Below, in pieces: positions 16,986-25,629 of a stretch of DNA of 64,000 nt. The notes beneath the pieces were generated by a model. It saw only the letters and a program-made list of their open reading frames with translations, had not been told where the DNA came from and searched no databases. How positions within the stretch are numbered: position 1 is the stretch's first letter; the number at the start of each line of letters is the position of its first letter. The stretch covers positions 62,001 through 126,000 of the forward strand of contig JAFLCB010000008.1 of assembly GCA_017302795.1 (NCBI GenBank). The letters run 5' to 3'. The position numbers and the translations under genes are program-made. The DNA is from Deltaproteobacteria bacterium (GTDB taxonomy: Bacteria > Bdellovibrionota > Bdellovibrionia > Bdellovibrionales > JAMPXM01).

Positions 16986-18632
16986 ATGAGCTTTTACCAA
17001 TCGCCGCCAGAATTGCCGAATCCCTGGGCACCGGGGAGTTCTCTCGCAAAGGCTTTAAAAGCGAGAGTTTCCGAAGAGCAATGGACCGAGTTCTCGGCAG
17101 AGCTTCACGCATTTGGTTCCCGGGTGCACAAAGAGATCGAGGCACTGGGCTTAGAGGCGGAACGCGATCTCCCGCAACTCACACAGTACGACGCTTGGGG
17201 TACACGAATTGATGAAATTCGAACAAGTCGCGCTTGGAAGGAGCTCGATGCGATTGCGGCTCGCGAGGGATTGGTCGCGATTGGATACGAGCGCAAGCAC
17301 GGCGCCTCTTCGCGCTTGCTGCAATTTGCGAAGCTTGCACTCTTTCATCCGGCTTCCGCGTTTTACACCTGTCCCTTAGCAATGTCAGATGGTGCGGCGC
17401 GAGTCATTGAACTCAGTGATTTGCCACAGTTGAAAGATCGGGCGTTCCGTTTATTGACGTCGCGCAATCCGGACGAATTTTGGACAGCTGGTCAATGGAT
17501 GACAGAGCGAGCCGGAGGGTCGGACGTGTCGCGCACAGAAGTGACTGCGAAGTTTGAAAATGGAAATTGGCGACTATACGGCGACAAATGGTTCACGTCT
17601 GCTACTACTTCACAGATGGCAATGGTCCTCGCAAAAGTTGAAGAGGAACTGGCGCTTTTTTATGTTGAACTTCGGGATTCTCGCGGTCGGTTGAACGGAA
17701 TTCGAGTCAACCGATTAAAAGATAAGTTGGGCACGAAGGCTTTGCCTACCGCGGAATTGACTCTCGACGGAGTGCCCGCAGTTATGATTGGAAAGCCTGG
17801 TGAAGGCGTTAAAAAAGTTGCAGGTCTTTTAAATGTAACTCGGCTTTACAATGCGGTTTGCTGTGTGGGTTCAATGGCTCGTGGGCTTCATCTGATGACC
17901 GCTTATGCGGTGGAGCGACGTTCGTTTGGGCGATTAATTGCCGATCATCCCCTGCATGTCGAAACACTTGCGACGATGCGTGCGCGATCTGCTGCTTGTA
18001 CGGAACTCGTTTTTCACGCTGTCGAACTGATGGGCAAAGAAGAGTGCGGGGTCGCAACGAAAGAAGAGTCGCAACAGCTTCGAATTCTGACGCCGCTTGC
18101 GAAGATGTACACCGCTCGTGAGGCCATTGCCAATGCAAGTGAGACGATCGAGGCTTTCGGTGGCGCTGGATATATTGAAAACACTGGTGTGCCCAGACTT
18201 TTGCGAGACGCGCAAGTGTTCCCAATCTGGGAAGGAACGACCAATGTTTTGGCTCTAGATACCCTGCGCGCGATCGCCAAAGACGGAGCGCTTCAGCCGT
18301 TAATTCTCGATCTGTCGGGCCGCTTGAAAGGAATCCCGACGTCCCTTCCGAAAGCGCGCATCGAGCGTCGAATAGCGGCCCTCGCGCATCATGCGAAAAA
18401 GAAATCGAATGCGTCGCCCGAGTCTCAGCAGCAGTCAGCACGAGATTTTTCTCTTGCACTAGCGGAATCTATCGCGGGTGTTTTACTTCTTGAGCGTGCG
18501 GTGACAGATGAAATGTCGGGACTCGCGGCTTCAAGATTTATCGGTTACATCGGCGAGTGGATCGCTCGAGAGGATGATATCGGCGCCATGGATTTGACAA
18601 GTGTCAAAAGACTGGCGCTTGATTCATTGTAG
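16986..18632 (+). CDS. Acyl-CoA dehydrogenase, AidB-like
   Basis: FAD-dependent dehydrogenase of 548 residues, long like AidB/ACAD11-type members. The signature WMTERAGGSDVSRTE near residues 170-185 matches the AidB subgroup. The flavin-binding segment GDKWFTSATTSQMAMVL follows, and the C-terminal helical domain has EAFGGAGYIENTGVPRLLRDAQVFPIWEGTTNVLALD (quoted in pieces; residues ~385-425). The usual catalytic Glu position cannot be assigned with certainty by eye. E. coli AidB is linked to alkylation damage, while other members oxidise branched acyl-CoAs, so the role here is open. Its end overlaps a small zinc-ribbon gene on the other strand by 9 bases. Confidence 0.92.
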   Translation: MSFYQSPPELPNPWAPGSSLAKALKARVSEEQWTEFSAELHAFGSRVHKEIEALGLEAERDLPQLTQYDAWGTRIDEIRTSRAWKELDAIAAREGLVAIGYERKHGASSRLLQFAKLALFHPASAFYTCPLAMSDGAARVIELSDLPQLKDRAFRLLTSRNPDEFWTAGQWMTERAGGSDVSRTEVTAKFENGNWRLYGDKWFTSATTSQMAMVLAKVEEELALFYVELRDSRGRLNGIRVNRLKDKLGTKALPTAELTLDGVPAVMIGKPGEGVKKVAGLLNVTRLYNAVCCVGSMARGLHLMTAYAVERRSFGRLIADHPLHVETLATMRARSAACTELVFHAVELMGKEECGVATKEESQQLRILTPLAKMYTAREAIANASETIEAFGGAGYIENTGVPRLLRDAQVFPIWEGTTNVLALDTLRAIAKDGALQPLILDLSGRLKGIPTSLPKARIERRIAALAHHAKKKSNASPESQQQSARDFSLALAESIAGVLLLERAVTDEMSGLAASRFIGYIGEWIAREDDIGAMDLTSVKRLALDSL

Positions 18633-18842
18633 TTGGTGGTCTTTCGATCTCGCTCGAACGGTACAGCGAGGGCACTCGGCGGTTTCACGGATCATCGTAG
18701 TTCCATTTGGGACGGCTTTTATTTTTTCGAATTTCATTTCTAGCTTGGTGCCGCAGAGGACACAGCTCTCGTGCTCGCATTGAAACTTAGATTGTTCCCG
18801 ATCGATCGCTTTCGGTTTGATACTGCGAATGAGACTGTTCAT
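18624..18842 (-). CDS. Small zinc-ribbon protein
   Basis: A 72-residue protein, starting at ATG 18842, with CEHESCVLC in the middle and CPRC near the end. The two cysteine knuckles are ~28 residues apart, a typical zinc-ribbon layout, with a Lys-rich N-terminus. It may bind nucleic acid or be a small regulator, but no named family is recognised. It overlaps the dehydrogenase's last codons by 9 bases. The spacing of the Cys pairs argues for a real gene rather than a shadow frame. Confidence 0.6.
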   Translation of the reverse strand: MNSLIRSIKPKAIDREQSKFQCEHESCVLCGTKLEMKFEKIKAVPNGTTMIRETAECPRCTVRARSKDHQLQ

Positions 18843-18925
18843 GATTTTCTCCACGCGGACGAGCTGCTCAAAGAGTTCTCTCGCGATAGAAAAGCAAATC
18901 AGGTGCCACGAGCAGAGCGCTGGAT

Positions 18926-21028
18926 TTAGGTCGGGGCAGATTGCCTACGAAGCGCGACCCTTGCAGCTCGGATTTTTCGGATTTGAGCCTCGTTTTTAGA
19001 ATACTCTTTATCCGAAAGTTTTCCGTATTGTATTTCAATGAAGGCATCAATTCCCTGAAGAACAATCGGATGGCTGACCCGCGAACGTAAAGTTAGCGGC
19101 CCATCTTTCGGTCCCTGGTAAATCCCTTTCTTGGAAAGCTCTTTTTCCAAAGCTTGCCATTCTTTCTTAACTCGAGATTCGCTGGGAGCGCGGTTGTTCC
19201 AAATAAAAACTATGCGCAGCATGATCATAAACAGGAAGCCAATCAATACCGTGAGAATCGCAGGACTGGGCTTGATGCCGAATACTTTCAACAATTCATT
19301 AAGCAGATTTTGTTGCCCACTGCGGTCGTAGTTAAGAAGGAATTGGGACCAAGTCATTTGTGCATAGTCCCAGATTTGATCAACTCGCTGAAAAGCTCGG
19401 AGCGCTAGATTTCGCTGCATTTTAAGAATCTCGGCATCACTGGCATTCTCGCTCTGTCGTTGTTCCTCTGTAAGATCAAAATAGTCTCCGCCCATACGCA
19501 AGCGAAGCGGAGCAATAAGCGCAGTGGGGTCATAGGTCAGCCATCTTCCTTCGCGCGGGTTGTCGCGGGATGGGAACCAAACTTCGACCCAAGCATGTGC
19601 ATCGCGGCTCTGAACTATGAGAGCTTTCGAGAACTGATTCAATCGGCCGCCTTGATAGCCCACGACAACGCGAGCTGGATGCCCCATGCCACGCAACAAG
19701 ACGGCACTCGCGCTTGCGAAGTGTTCACAGAATCCTTTTTTTGTGCTGAACAAAAAGTCGTCAAGACTCTTTGCTTGTGACTGGCCAGGCTCAAGAGTGT
19801 AGCGAAAATCTTGCGCATGAAACCATTCGTCTAGATTTTTCACAGCTCTGTGCGGAGAGGTGGAGTTTTTCGAAAGCTCTTCGAATAGGTTTATCACTTT
19901 GGGAGATAGCTCTTTTGGTAGCGCCGCTGCGAGACGGTAAGTTTGCGCGTCGATAGTTTCTAGATCGCCCTCGTCTTCGAGGACTGACGCAGCTGAGTAG
20001 GTCATATGATCTGCGCGCGTAGTGGAAAGTCGAATCATGAGTTCTTTGGTGACATAGGGACGCTGAAACAGCATCGCGCCTGCGGGTTCGAACTTTACAA
20101 CACGAGGCAAAGTGAACACGGCGCGGCCAGCTGCGGGCTCGGCGATTATCTGGTAGCTAAGTACTTTTTCTGAGAGCGAAGCAATTTCCTTCTCGGTGCT
20201 TTTCCCCAACATCAAATTACCTATGTCAGAACTTTGCGCCTCAATTTCTGACTCGGTTCTCGGTTTCCAACTAAGCCCGTCAGAATGGTAAAGTGTTGCG
20301 CCTCTCCAGTAGAGAAGTTCGGGATTTCGCTTTGGTCCCGAGAGGAATTTAACTCGGAATGCTGTTTCATTTGTTTGAGCGAGGCTGGCAACACTTCCCG
20401 GCGAAAGTTCTTCGCTAAACCCCACCGTTTGGACTGGTCGATTTGTGCGCAACATCGTTAGGTTGAATCGAGGGAAAACCACAAACAGTAAAAGCCAAAT
20501 TGGAATAGTAAGGACTAAAAGCTGAACGACAGGGCGCAGAGAGCTTGATGAAATCCGTCGATCCGCGCGGTGCAGTTGGTACATAAGAATTGTGATAATC
20601 GCGACATCAAAGGCCATAAAAAATGTTGAGGCGAGGGACTGAGAGTGAAGTAAGTGGGCCATCAATAAAAAATAGCTAGTAATGATAACGAACATTGCAT
20701 CGCGATCGCGATTGGTTTCTAGCAATTTAATCGAGGCCAGGAAAACAAGAGTGGGAGTGGCGGCTTCGTGGCCAAAAGCTGTTTTGTATTCCCAAATGAC
20801 CACCGATCCGACGGCCGCTGCGGCGAGGTAGAGCCAACGCTTAGGCGGCAGCACCCAGCCTTTGTAAAGGTGACCGAGCTTCCAGCCGAGGGAAGTCACG
20901 CTCAATGCGAGAATCCACCATGGAACGTAAAGGACGTGCGAGGCGATGTTGACAGCTAAAACTGCAAGCAGAAGTGTTTGGAAGGGGCGATCCCAAAGCT
21001 CCATGTCGGCGCGCGCTTGCAAGGCCAT
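18926..21028 (-). CDS. TgpA-like membrane transglutaminase (DUF3488 + transglutaminase-like domain)
   Basis: The N-terminal ~200 residues hold about six membrane helices (DUF3488-type). A large periplasmic part then carries a transglutaminase-like core: Cys in KKGFCEHFASA (near residue 430), His in DAHAWVEVWF (near 480) and Asp in YDPTA (near 497), forming the expected Cys-His-Asp triad. One further helix near residue 590 and a cytoplasmic tail (DUF4129-like) complete the architecture. At 700 residues it is the usual length for TgpA. It is the last gene of a moxR-DUF58-tgpA operon; its ATG touches the stop of the DUF58 gene. The natural substrate of this family is not known. Confidence 0.92.
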   Translation of the reverse strand: MALQARADMELWDRPFQTLLLAVLAVNIASHVLYVPWWILALSVTSLGWKLGHLYKGWVLPPKRWLYLAAAAVGSVVIWEYKTAFGHEAATPTLVFLASIKLLETNRDRDAMFVIITSYFLLMAHLLHSQSLASTFFMAFDVAIITILMYQLHRADRRISSSSLRPVVQLLVLTIPIWLLLFVVFPRFNLTMLRTNRPVQTVGFSEELSPGSVASLAQTNETAFRVKFLSGPKRNPELLYWRGATLYHSDGLSWKPRTESEIEAQSSDIGNLMLGKSTEKEIASLSEKVLSYQIIAEPAAGRAVFTLPRVVKFEPAGAMLFQRPYVTKELMIRLSTTRADHMTYSAASVLEDEGDLETIDAQTYRLAAALPKELSPKVINLFEELSKNSTSPHRAVKNLDEWFHAQDFRYTLEPGQSQAKSLDDFLFSTKKGFCEHFASASAVLLRGMGHPARVVVGYQGGRLNQFSKALIVQSRDAHAWVEVWFPSRDNPREGRWLTYDPTALIAPLRLRMGGDYFDLTEEQRQSENASDAEILKMQRNLALRAFQRVDQIWDYAQMTWSQFLLNYDRSGQQNLLNELLKVFGIKPSPAILTVLIGFLFMIMLRIVFIWNNRAPSESRVKKEWQALEKELSKKGIYQGPKDGPLTLRSRVSHPIVLQGIDAFIEIQYGKLSDKEYSKNEAQIRKIRAARVALRRQSAPT

Positions 21029-21942
21029 TACGGAGCTCCGCGCTTGAGATCAGCGAGCTCGGCCCACGCTTTGTGGGCAAATACGAGCCCTTGATCGGGT
21101 CCGAGTTTTTTGTCTGGAAGCGAGAGCGAAAACGGTTGGCCCTTTTGAATTGCGAGATCTACCCACTTAGATAGCTGCTCCAAACGTTTTTCAAATGGAA
21201 GATCGCCAAGGCGATGAAAGTCGAAGTGAAGACCTGCATTCGCAGCTTCATCGAAATCTTTTGTCATAAGTCCTCGGCCGCGCGCATAAGCTTGCCAATC
21301 TACTCGGCGAAGATTGTCGCCCACCTGGTAGTTTCTATGCTCTTTGTAGTCTTCGGCACCGCTGGCGCGCTTGAATTCGCCGGAGTTAATGCCGTGATCC
21401 GTGGACCATTGACGTTCTCCGATTCGTCTTGGGTAAACAGTCGCCACCGCATCAGTTGCGACAACTTGCCATGAGTAAAACAAGCCAAATGGCGCGGTCG
21501 TTGAAAGAACAAAGACCGAAAGTGGGTGACGACCTCTCTCAGGCGCATGGAAGGTTGCGAGAAGTCTCGTGTCGGATGCTGGAGGTATGATTACCCTCGC
21601 GTCATATTGGGCCGACTTCTTTAGACCACGCACGGTGAACTCAAGATTAGATTTCGATTTGCGAGCACGATTACGAACCACGATGGAAATTGGCAAGGTT
21701 TCACTGGCAAAACCGTGGACGGCTTCTATTCGCGAGATCTCGACGCCTTTGAGGTTATTGTTGGTCGCAAACATTGTGGTGAATAAAATGGCCAACATGA
21801 AAAAGCCTAAAAGATTAACGAGATTATTTTGATAGGCTGCGCCTATCAAAAGCATAAAAATGGTGCCTAATGAGAAGGCGGCACCAAATTTCGTTGGAAT
21901 GATATAGATCCGATTAGATGGCTTTAACTTGGGCCAAGACAT
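21028..21942 (-). CDS. DUF58 family protein
   Basis: Two hydrophobic helices near residues 20-60 are followed by a cytoplasmic or periplasmic beta-rich part. The DUF58 hallmark lies near residues 190-220: AEDYKEHRNYQVGDNLRRVDWQAYAR. The C-terminus keeps only part of the von Willebrand-A-like fold. The start at ATG 21942 is supported by AAAGG and overlaps the moxR end by 29 bases. In this operon type, MoxR is thought to remodel the DUF58 protein, but the process served is unknown. The gene is translationally coupled to both neighbours. Confidence 0.9.
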   Translation of the reverse strand: MSWPKLKPSNRIYIIPTKFGAAFSLGTIFMLLIGAAYQNNLVNLLGFFMLAILFTTMFATNNNLKGVEISRIEAVHGFASETLPISIVVRNRARKSKSNLEFTVRGLKKSAQYDARVIIPPASDTRLLATFHAPERGRHPLSVFVLSTTAPFGLFYSWQVVATDAVATVYPRRIGERQWSTDHGINSGEFKRASGAEDYKEHRNYQVGDNLRRVDWQAYARGRGLMTKDFDEAANAGLHFDFHRLGDLPFEKRLEQLSKWVDLAIQKGQPFSLSLPDKKLGPDQGLVFAHKAWAELADLKRGAP

Positions 21943-22885
21943 CTTCAGCCTTTCGGCGTCCGGATTCACCAGACGGATCTTCGGGCGGATTCAAGCGATG
22001 GGACATTACAGGAACGGCAACTGCTTGAACGTCCTCTGGCAGTGTCATTGTCCTTCCTTGAATATAGGCCCATGCGCGCGACGCTCTCGCCAAAGCCAAT
22101 GCACCACGTGGGGACAAACCTTCTCCAGAAATTCCGCTCTCACGTGTCTTGCCCGCGATCGCCTGGATATAATCCACCAGCGCTTCAGAAAGGTGAATCT
22201 GATCCACAGCTGCTTGATGATAGGCGAGCGAAGCTGAATCAAAAACTGGTTCGAGAGTTTCAATCCGATCGCTAGGGCCACCGGCTGTGATCCCATCTCG
22301 CAAAAGTTTCCGTTCGGATTGTCGGTCGGGGTAGCCAAGACCAATTCGCATCAAAAAACGATCAAGCTGGGACTCGGGCAATGGATATGTCCCAATTTGC
22401 TGGCGTGGATTTTGTGTCGCAATAACAAAAAACGGTTCCGGAAGTTTGTAGGTTTCTCCGTCTATGGAAATTTGTCTTTCTTCCATGGCTTGCAAACACG
22501 CTGATTGGGTTTTCGGTGTCGCGCGATTCAATTCATCCGCCAAAATGAACGGTGAAAAAAGAGGCCCTTTCACAACGGTGAATTGGCCGGTTCGGCTGTC
22601 GTATATTCGGCCTCCAAGAAGATCACCAGGCAAAAGATCGTTCGTAAATTGAACGCGAGTCAGCGGAAGGTTAAGAAGTCGCGCAAGGGTTTTGACCAAA
22701 GTTGTTTTCCCAACACCAGGTACGTCCTCGACGAGGAGGTGGCCTCTGGCCAGCAGGCATGCGAGTGCCAGCTGAATTTCGCGCTCTTTCCCGAAGACGA
22801 CTTGCGACGCTCGGTGGACGAAGCTCTGTAAGATATTTTGAATTGCATGACTGCCGGATTTGTTGATTTTCACGTGTGGTTCCAT
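21914..22885 (-). CDS. MoxR-family AAA+ ATPase
   Basis: AAA+ chaperone-like ATPase. Walker A is VPGVGKTT (residues 55-62). Walker B lies near residue 116 (ILADELNRA), sensor 1 in FVIATQNPRQQIGTYPLPESQLDRF, and the lid domain carries LSPRGALALARASRAWA. The start is placed at ATG 22885, because the longer frame begins with a poor TTG. It is the first gene of the operon with DUF58 and TgpA-like proteins, the standard MoxR gene order. The likely role is assembly or activation of the neighbouring membrane proteins. Confidence 0.94.
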   Translation of the reverse strand: MEPHVKINKSGSHAIQNILQSFVHRASQVVFGKEREIQLALACLLARGHLLVEDVPGVGKTTLVKTLARLLNLPLTRVQFTNDLLPGDLLGGRIYDSRTGQFTVVKGPLFSPFILADELNRATPKTQSACLQAMEERQISIDGETYKLPEPFFVIATQNPRQQIGTYPLPESQLDRFLMRIGLGYPDRQSERKLLRDGITAGGPSDRIETLEPVFDSASLAYHQAAVDQIHLSEALVDYIQAIAGKTRESGISGEGLSPRGALALARASRAWAYIQGRTMTLPEDVQAVAVPVMSHRLNPPEDPSGESGRRKAEDVLAQVKAI

Positions 22886-23003
22886 CCGCCTACATATCGG
22901 CACGGATCGTAGATTGCCCAATTTTAAATTTCCCAACCGAGCCCTTGGTCGAGTCCTTCAATCTCAGCTTGAGACATGACTCTCAAAGTGGGTTCATAAT
23001 CTC

Positions 23004-23510
23004 ATGCTGGATCAAATGAAAAAGGGCTCGCTAGGCGAACCGATTGGCTTTTGGCGGTTTGTCATCATCGCGACTGTCGTCATGACGATTCTGAGGTCGA
23101 TTTTGTTTAAGACCTCTTTGACGGGCTCGTCTCTTTTTCCATTCGCCATCGCACTTTATGTAGTCTACAGAATTGCTCGAGTACAACCCTCGTGGCCATT
23201 TCGCGTTCCCGATGGCGAGGGCTATAAACAAGTCGAAGTGGGACCTGTAGGTTCCGAAAATGCCGGTACTAAATTTAAAAAACCGGTAACAGCCGATCAC
23301 CTGAAATCACTCTCAAATAAGTTTAAATCGCCAAAAGTGAAACATCCCATGGACCCTAATAAATATGTCGCGCCTCTCATGGCAAATGGTGACGTGCGAC
23401 TTTCGCCCAAGCAATTCAACGATAGTTTAATAACGAATGTCGGAGTTCGCAGAAAAGTGGTGCGGATCAAAACCGTACGCTCAAAAACAGTTCGCCAACC
23501 TCGCAAGTAA
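23004..23510 (+). CDS. Small membrane protein of unknown function
   Basis: 168 residues with two likely membrane helices (near residues 15-35 and 40-58, WRFVIIATVVMTILRSILF and FPFAIALYVVYRIA). A ~105-residue soluble tail is strongly basic and ends in alternating Lys/Arg/Val (VRIKTVRSKTVRQPRK). No family recognised. The basic tail could bind nucleic acid or acidic lipids. It ends 4 bases before the likely start of the DMT transporter gene, so the two are probably co-transcribed. Confidence 0.65.
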   Translation: MLDQMKKGSLGEPIGFWRFVIIATVVMTILRSILFKTSLTGSSLFPFAIALYVVYRIARVQPSWPFRVPDGEGYKQVEVGPVGSENAGTKFKKPVTADHLKSLSNKFKSPKVKHPMDPNKYVAPLMANGDVRLSPKQFNDSLITNVGVRRKVVRIKTVRSKTVRQPRK

Positions 23511-23514
23511 CTTG

Positions 23515-24405
23515 ATGCCACAGTCTGAGCGCGTAAAGGGTGTACTTGAAATTTTAGCCAGTGGTTTTTTCTTTGGCTTCCTGGGGCTCTTCGGAAAGCA
23601 AGCGTTCGCGATGGGATTGTCGCCATTCGAGTTTCTGTCGATGCGCTATCTTTTTGCGGCGGCGATGACCTTTTGCTTCGTCGTGTTTCGCAGTCGTGAT
23701 GTGAGAAAAATTTGGTTAGGTTCGAAAATGACATCTCTTAGTATTATGCTGGGCGTTTTAGGTTATGCGGTTTTTTCGAGTTTTTACTTTTTAGCGCTCG
23801 GTCGCATTTCGGCGTCGATGACAGTGATTCTGTTGTACACCTATCCAGTGTTAGTGGCGATCGGTGGAGCGATCTTTTTTAGAGAACATATCCCCGCTTC
23901 GCGTTTGCCTGCGATTCCGATGGCTTTTCTCGGTATGGTTTTCCTCGTTTGGCAGGACTTTCAAATCGGGCAACCAATTGGGCTGATCTTCGGGCTTTGC
24001 TCGGCACTGTTTTATTCAGTTTACATCTTGGTCTCTTCACACTGGCTAAAGGGCATCGATGCGATGACGTCAACTTTTTGGATTCAGCTTGGAGCAGGCC
24101 TGACTCTACTATTTGTCGGCTTCCAAGTTCCGGGGCGGGTTGCAGAAGTGATTGCTACCGCTTGGCCGCTGATTCTAATGATTGCATTTGTCTGCTCGGT
24201 CTTGGCCATGTCTCTTTTTTTATCAGGGTTGCTGAAGGTCAAGAGCTGGGAAGCTTCACTGCTTTCGATGGCGGAACCAATCACCGGAGTTGCTGTGGGG
24301 ATTCTGTTTTTAAATGAAACGCTTTCGGGCGCACAGTGGGTCGGCGTTGCGCTTGTCCTCGCCGCTCTGGCGTTAGTTTCCGTTCCCGCTAAGGCTGGCC
24401 AGTAA
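23515..24405 (+). CDS. EamA/DMT-superfamily transporter
   Basis: Ten-helix drug/metabolite transporter with two EamA repeats (residues ~5-140 and ~150-290). The conserved start EILASGFFFGFLGLFGKQA and the typical end EPITGVAVGILFLNETLSGAQWVGVALVL are present. About 296 residues from ATG 23515 is normal; the upstream extension overlapping the preceding gene is rejected. Substrate unknown; relatives export amino acids or other metabolites. Its end overlaps the M20 peptidase gene by 33 bases on the opposite strand. Confidence 0.9.
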   Translation: MPQSERVKGVLEILASGFFFGFLGLFGKQAFAMGLSPFEFLSMRYLFAAAMTFCFVVFRSRDVRKIWLGSKMTSLSIMLGVLGYAVFSSFYFLALGRISASMTVILLYTYPVLVAIGGAIFFREHIPASRLPAIPMAFLGMVFLVWQDFQIGQPIGLIFGLCSALFYSVYILVSSHWLKGIDAMTSTFWIQLGAGLTLLFVGFQVPGRVAEVIATAWPLILMIAFVCSVLAMSLFLSGLLKVKSWEASLLSMAEPITGVAVGILFLNETLSGAQWVGVALVLAALALVSVPAKAGQ

Positions 24406-25629
24406 TTTTGGATACCAGTTTGCTAAAGCACGTGAACGCGAAGTTAAACTTTCTCGAAGCAAAAATTCATCAGCCGTGTGCATTTTGCCACCGATCGGGC
24501 CGAGGCCGTCCAGCACTAGTAGTCCCGGCCGAGACATGTGATTCACATCGCCCGCGCCTCCCGCTTGCACTGAAAGAATCGGAAGAACTGGTGAGGACTT
24601 GTCGCGGAAATGTTTTTCTTGCGCCGAGATTTCCAGGCAGAGTTCACTAACTAGGTCGCGATGGATCTGAATCGACTCGGAAGAAAAAGGCGGACAGTCG
24701 TCGACTACGTTATAGGAAATAGCAGAGCTCTGTAGTTGAAGGTTTTTTTCAGATGGCGAATTGAGAATTTCAACGATCGAGGAATGTAATTGGTCGCGCT
24801 GTTCAAAGCTTGAAAAACGAGTATCGAGCTTAAAGTGGACATTTCCGCAAACGATGTTGTGTCGATCACGTCCGCCCTCAATATGGCCCACTTGAATTGA
24901 AATTCCTAAACCAGGTGGTGAGGCAAACTTTGCGCGTAGCAGATCACGCTTTTGAAGAAGTTTTGAAATCAAGTTAGCTGCTTCATGCGCGGCATTTAGC
25001 TCCTCGCCGCGGCATCTCCCGGCGTGTGCTTCTTTTCCGGCAATATCAACGTCGTACCAGCGGTTTCCTCTTCGGCTTGAAATGATCGATCCATCATCCA
25101 GGGCGGGCTCAAAGCCAAGCGCTGCACACGAGCGATTTCCGATTTCTTGAAAGTCCTTATGCCAGGCTGAGGACCCATTTTCTTCGTCCGGTGAAGAGAC
25201 GACCCGGAACCCCAATTCAGTGGTAGGATTTCGTTCAAAAAGAAGTCGGAGGCTCTCGACGAGGATCGCAAGCCCACCTTTGTTATCGATTATTCCAGCC
25301 CCTAAAAGAAAGTCACGGGATTGGCCTTTATCGTCGATTCTAACGATTTCTCTGATTGCACCGGAATCTTCTGCGCCCAAAACCGTATCGATGTGTGAAA
25401 CAAATGTGATGTAAGCTTGGTCACCGGTTTTCCGACCGGGGCGTTCGGCGATCAGCAGGTCAGCGGTTTTACCGGATGGATCTTGTTTCCAGCTTATTTG
25501 AAAGCCAAGACTTTGGAGCTCCAGCGCCAAGAGCGAATGCGCGATGCGAACTTCGTTTTGGCGCGAGGTCGGAGAGGGCGAGTCGACAAGTTTTTTCAGA
25601 AAAATTTCTGCTCGCGAGCGAGGCGTCAT
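24373..25629 (-). CDS. M20 family metallopeptidase (carboxypeptidase G2/ArgE-like)
   Basis: Cytoplasmic zinc hydrolase for amide bonds. The metal ligands of the family are seen as His79 and Asp81 in VSHIDTV, Asp115 in GIIDNKGG, Glu149/150 in SSPDEENGS (catalytic and metal Glu), Glu174 in GFEPAL, and a C-terminal His in GKMHTADEF. The dimerisation domain lies between residues ~195 and ~305. No signal peptide. Its start overlaps the stop of the MFS gene by 4 bases, so the order is transporter then peptidase in one operon. This suggests import followed by hydrolysis of a peptide or acyl-amino acid. Confidence 0.92.
   Translation of the reverse strand: MTPRSRAEIFLKKLVDSPSPTSRQNEVRIAHSLLALELQSLGFQISWKQDPSGKTADLLIAERPGRKTGDQAYITFVSHIDTVLGAEDSGAIREIVRIDDKGQSRDFLLGAGIIDNKGGLAILVESLRLLFERNPTTELGFRVVSSPDEENGSSAWHKDFQEIGNRSCAALGFEPALDDGSIISSRRGNRWYDVDIAGKEAHAGRCRGEELNAAHEAANLISKLLQKRDLLRAKFASPPGLGISIQVGHIEGGRDRHNIVCGNVHFKLDTRFSSFEQRDQLHSSIVEILNSPSEKNLQLQSSAISYNVVDDCPPFSSESIQIHRDLVSELCLEISAQEKHFRDKSSPVLPILSVQAGGAGDVNHMSRPGLLVLDGLGPIGGKMHTADEFLLRESLTSRSRALANWYPKLLASLSGNGN

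Noticed and set aside
17809-18459. 216-residue minus-strand frame inside the AidB-like dehydrogenase
   Set aside because: It is a shadow of a well-conserved gene, with no ribosome-binding site or recognisable domain.
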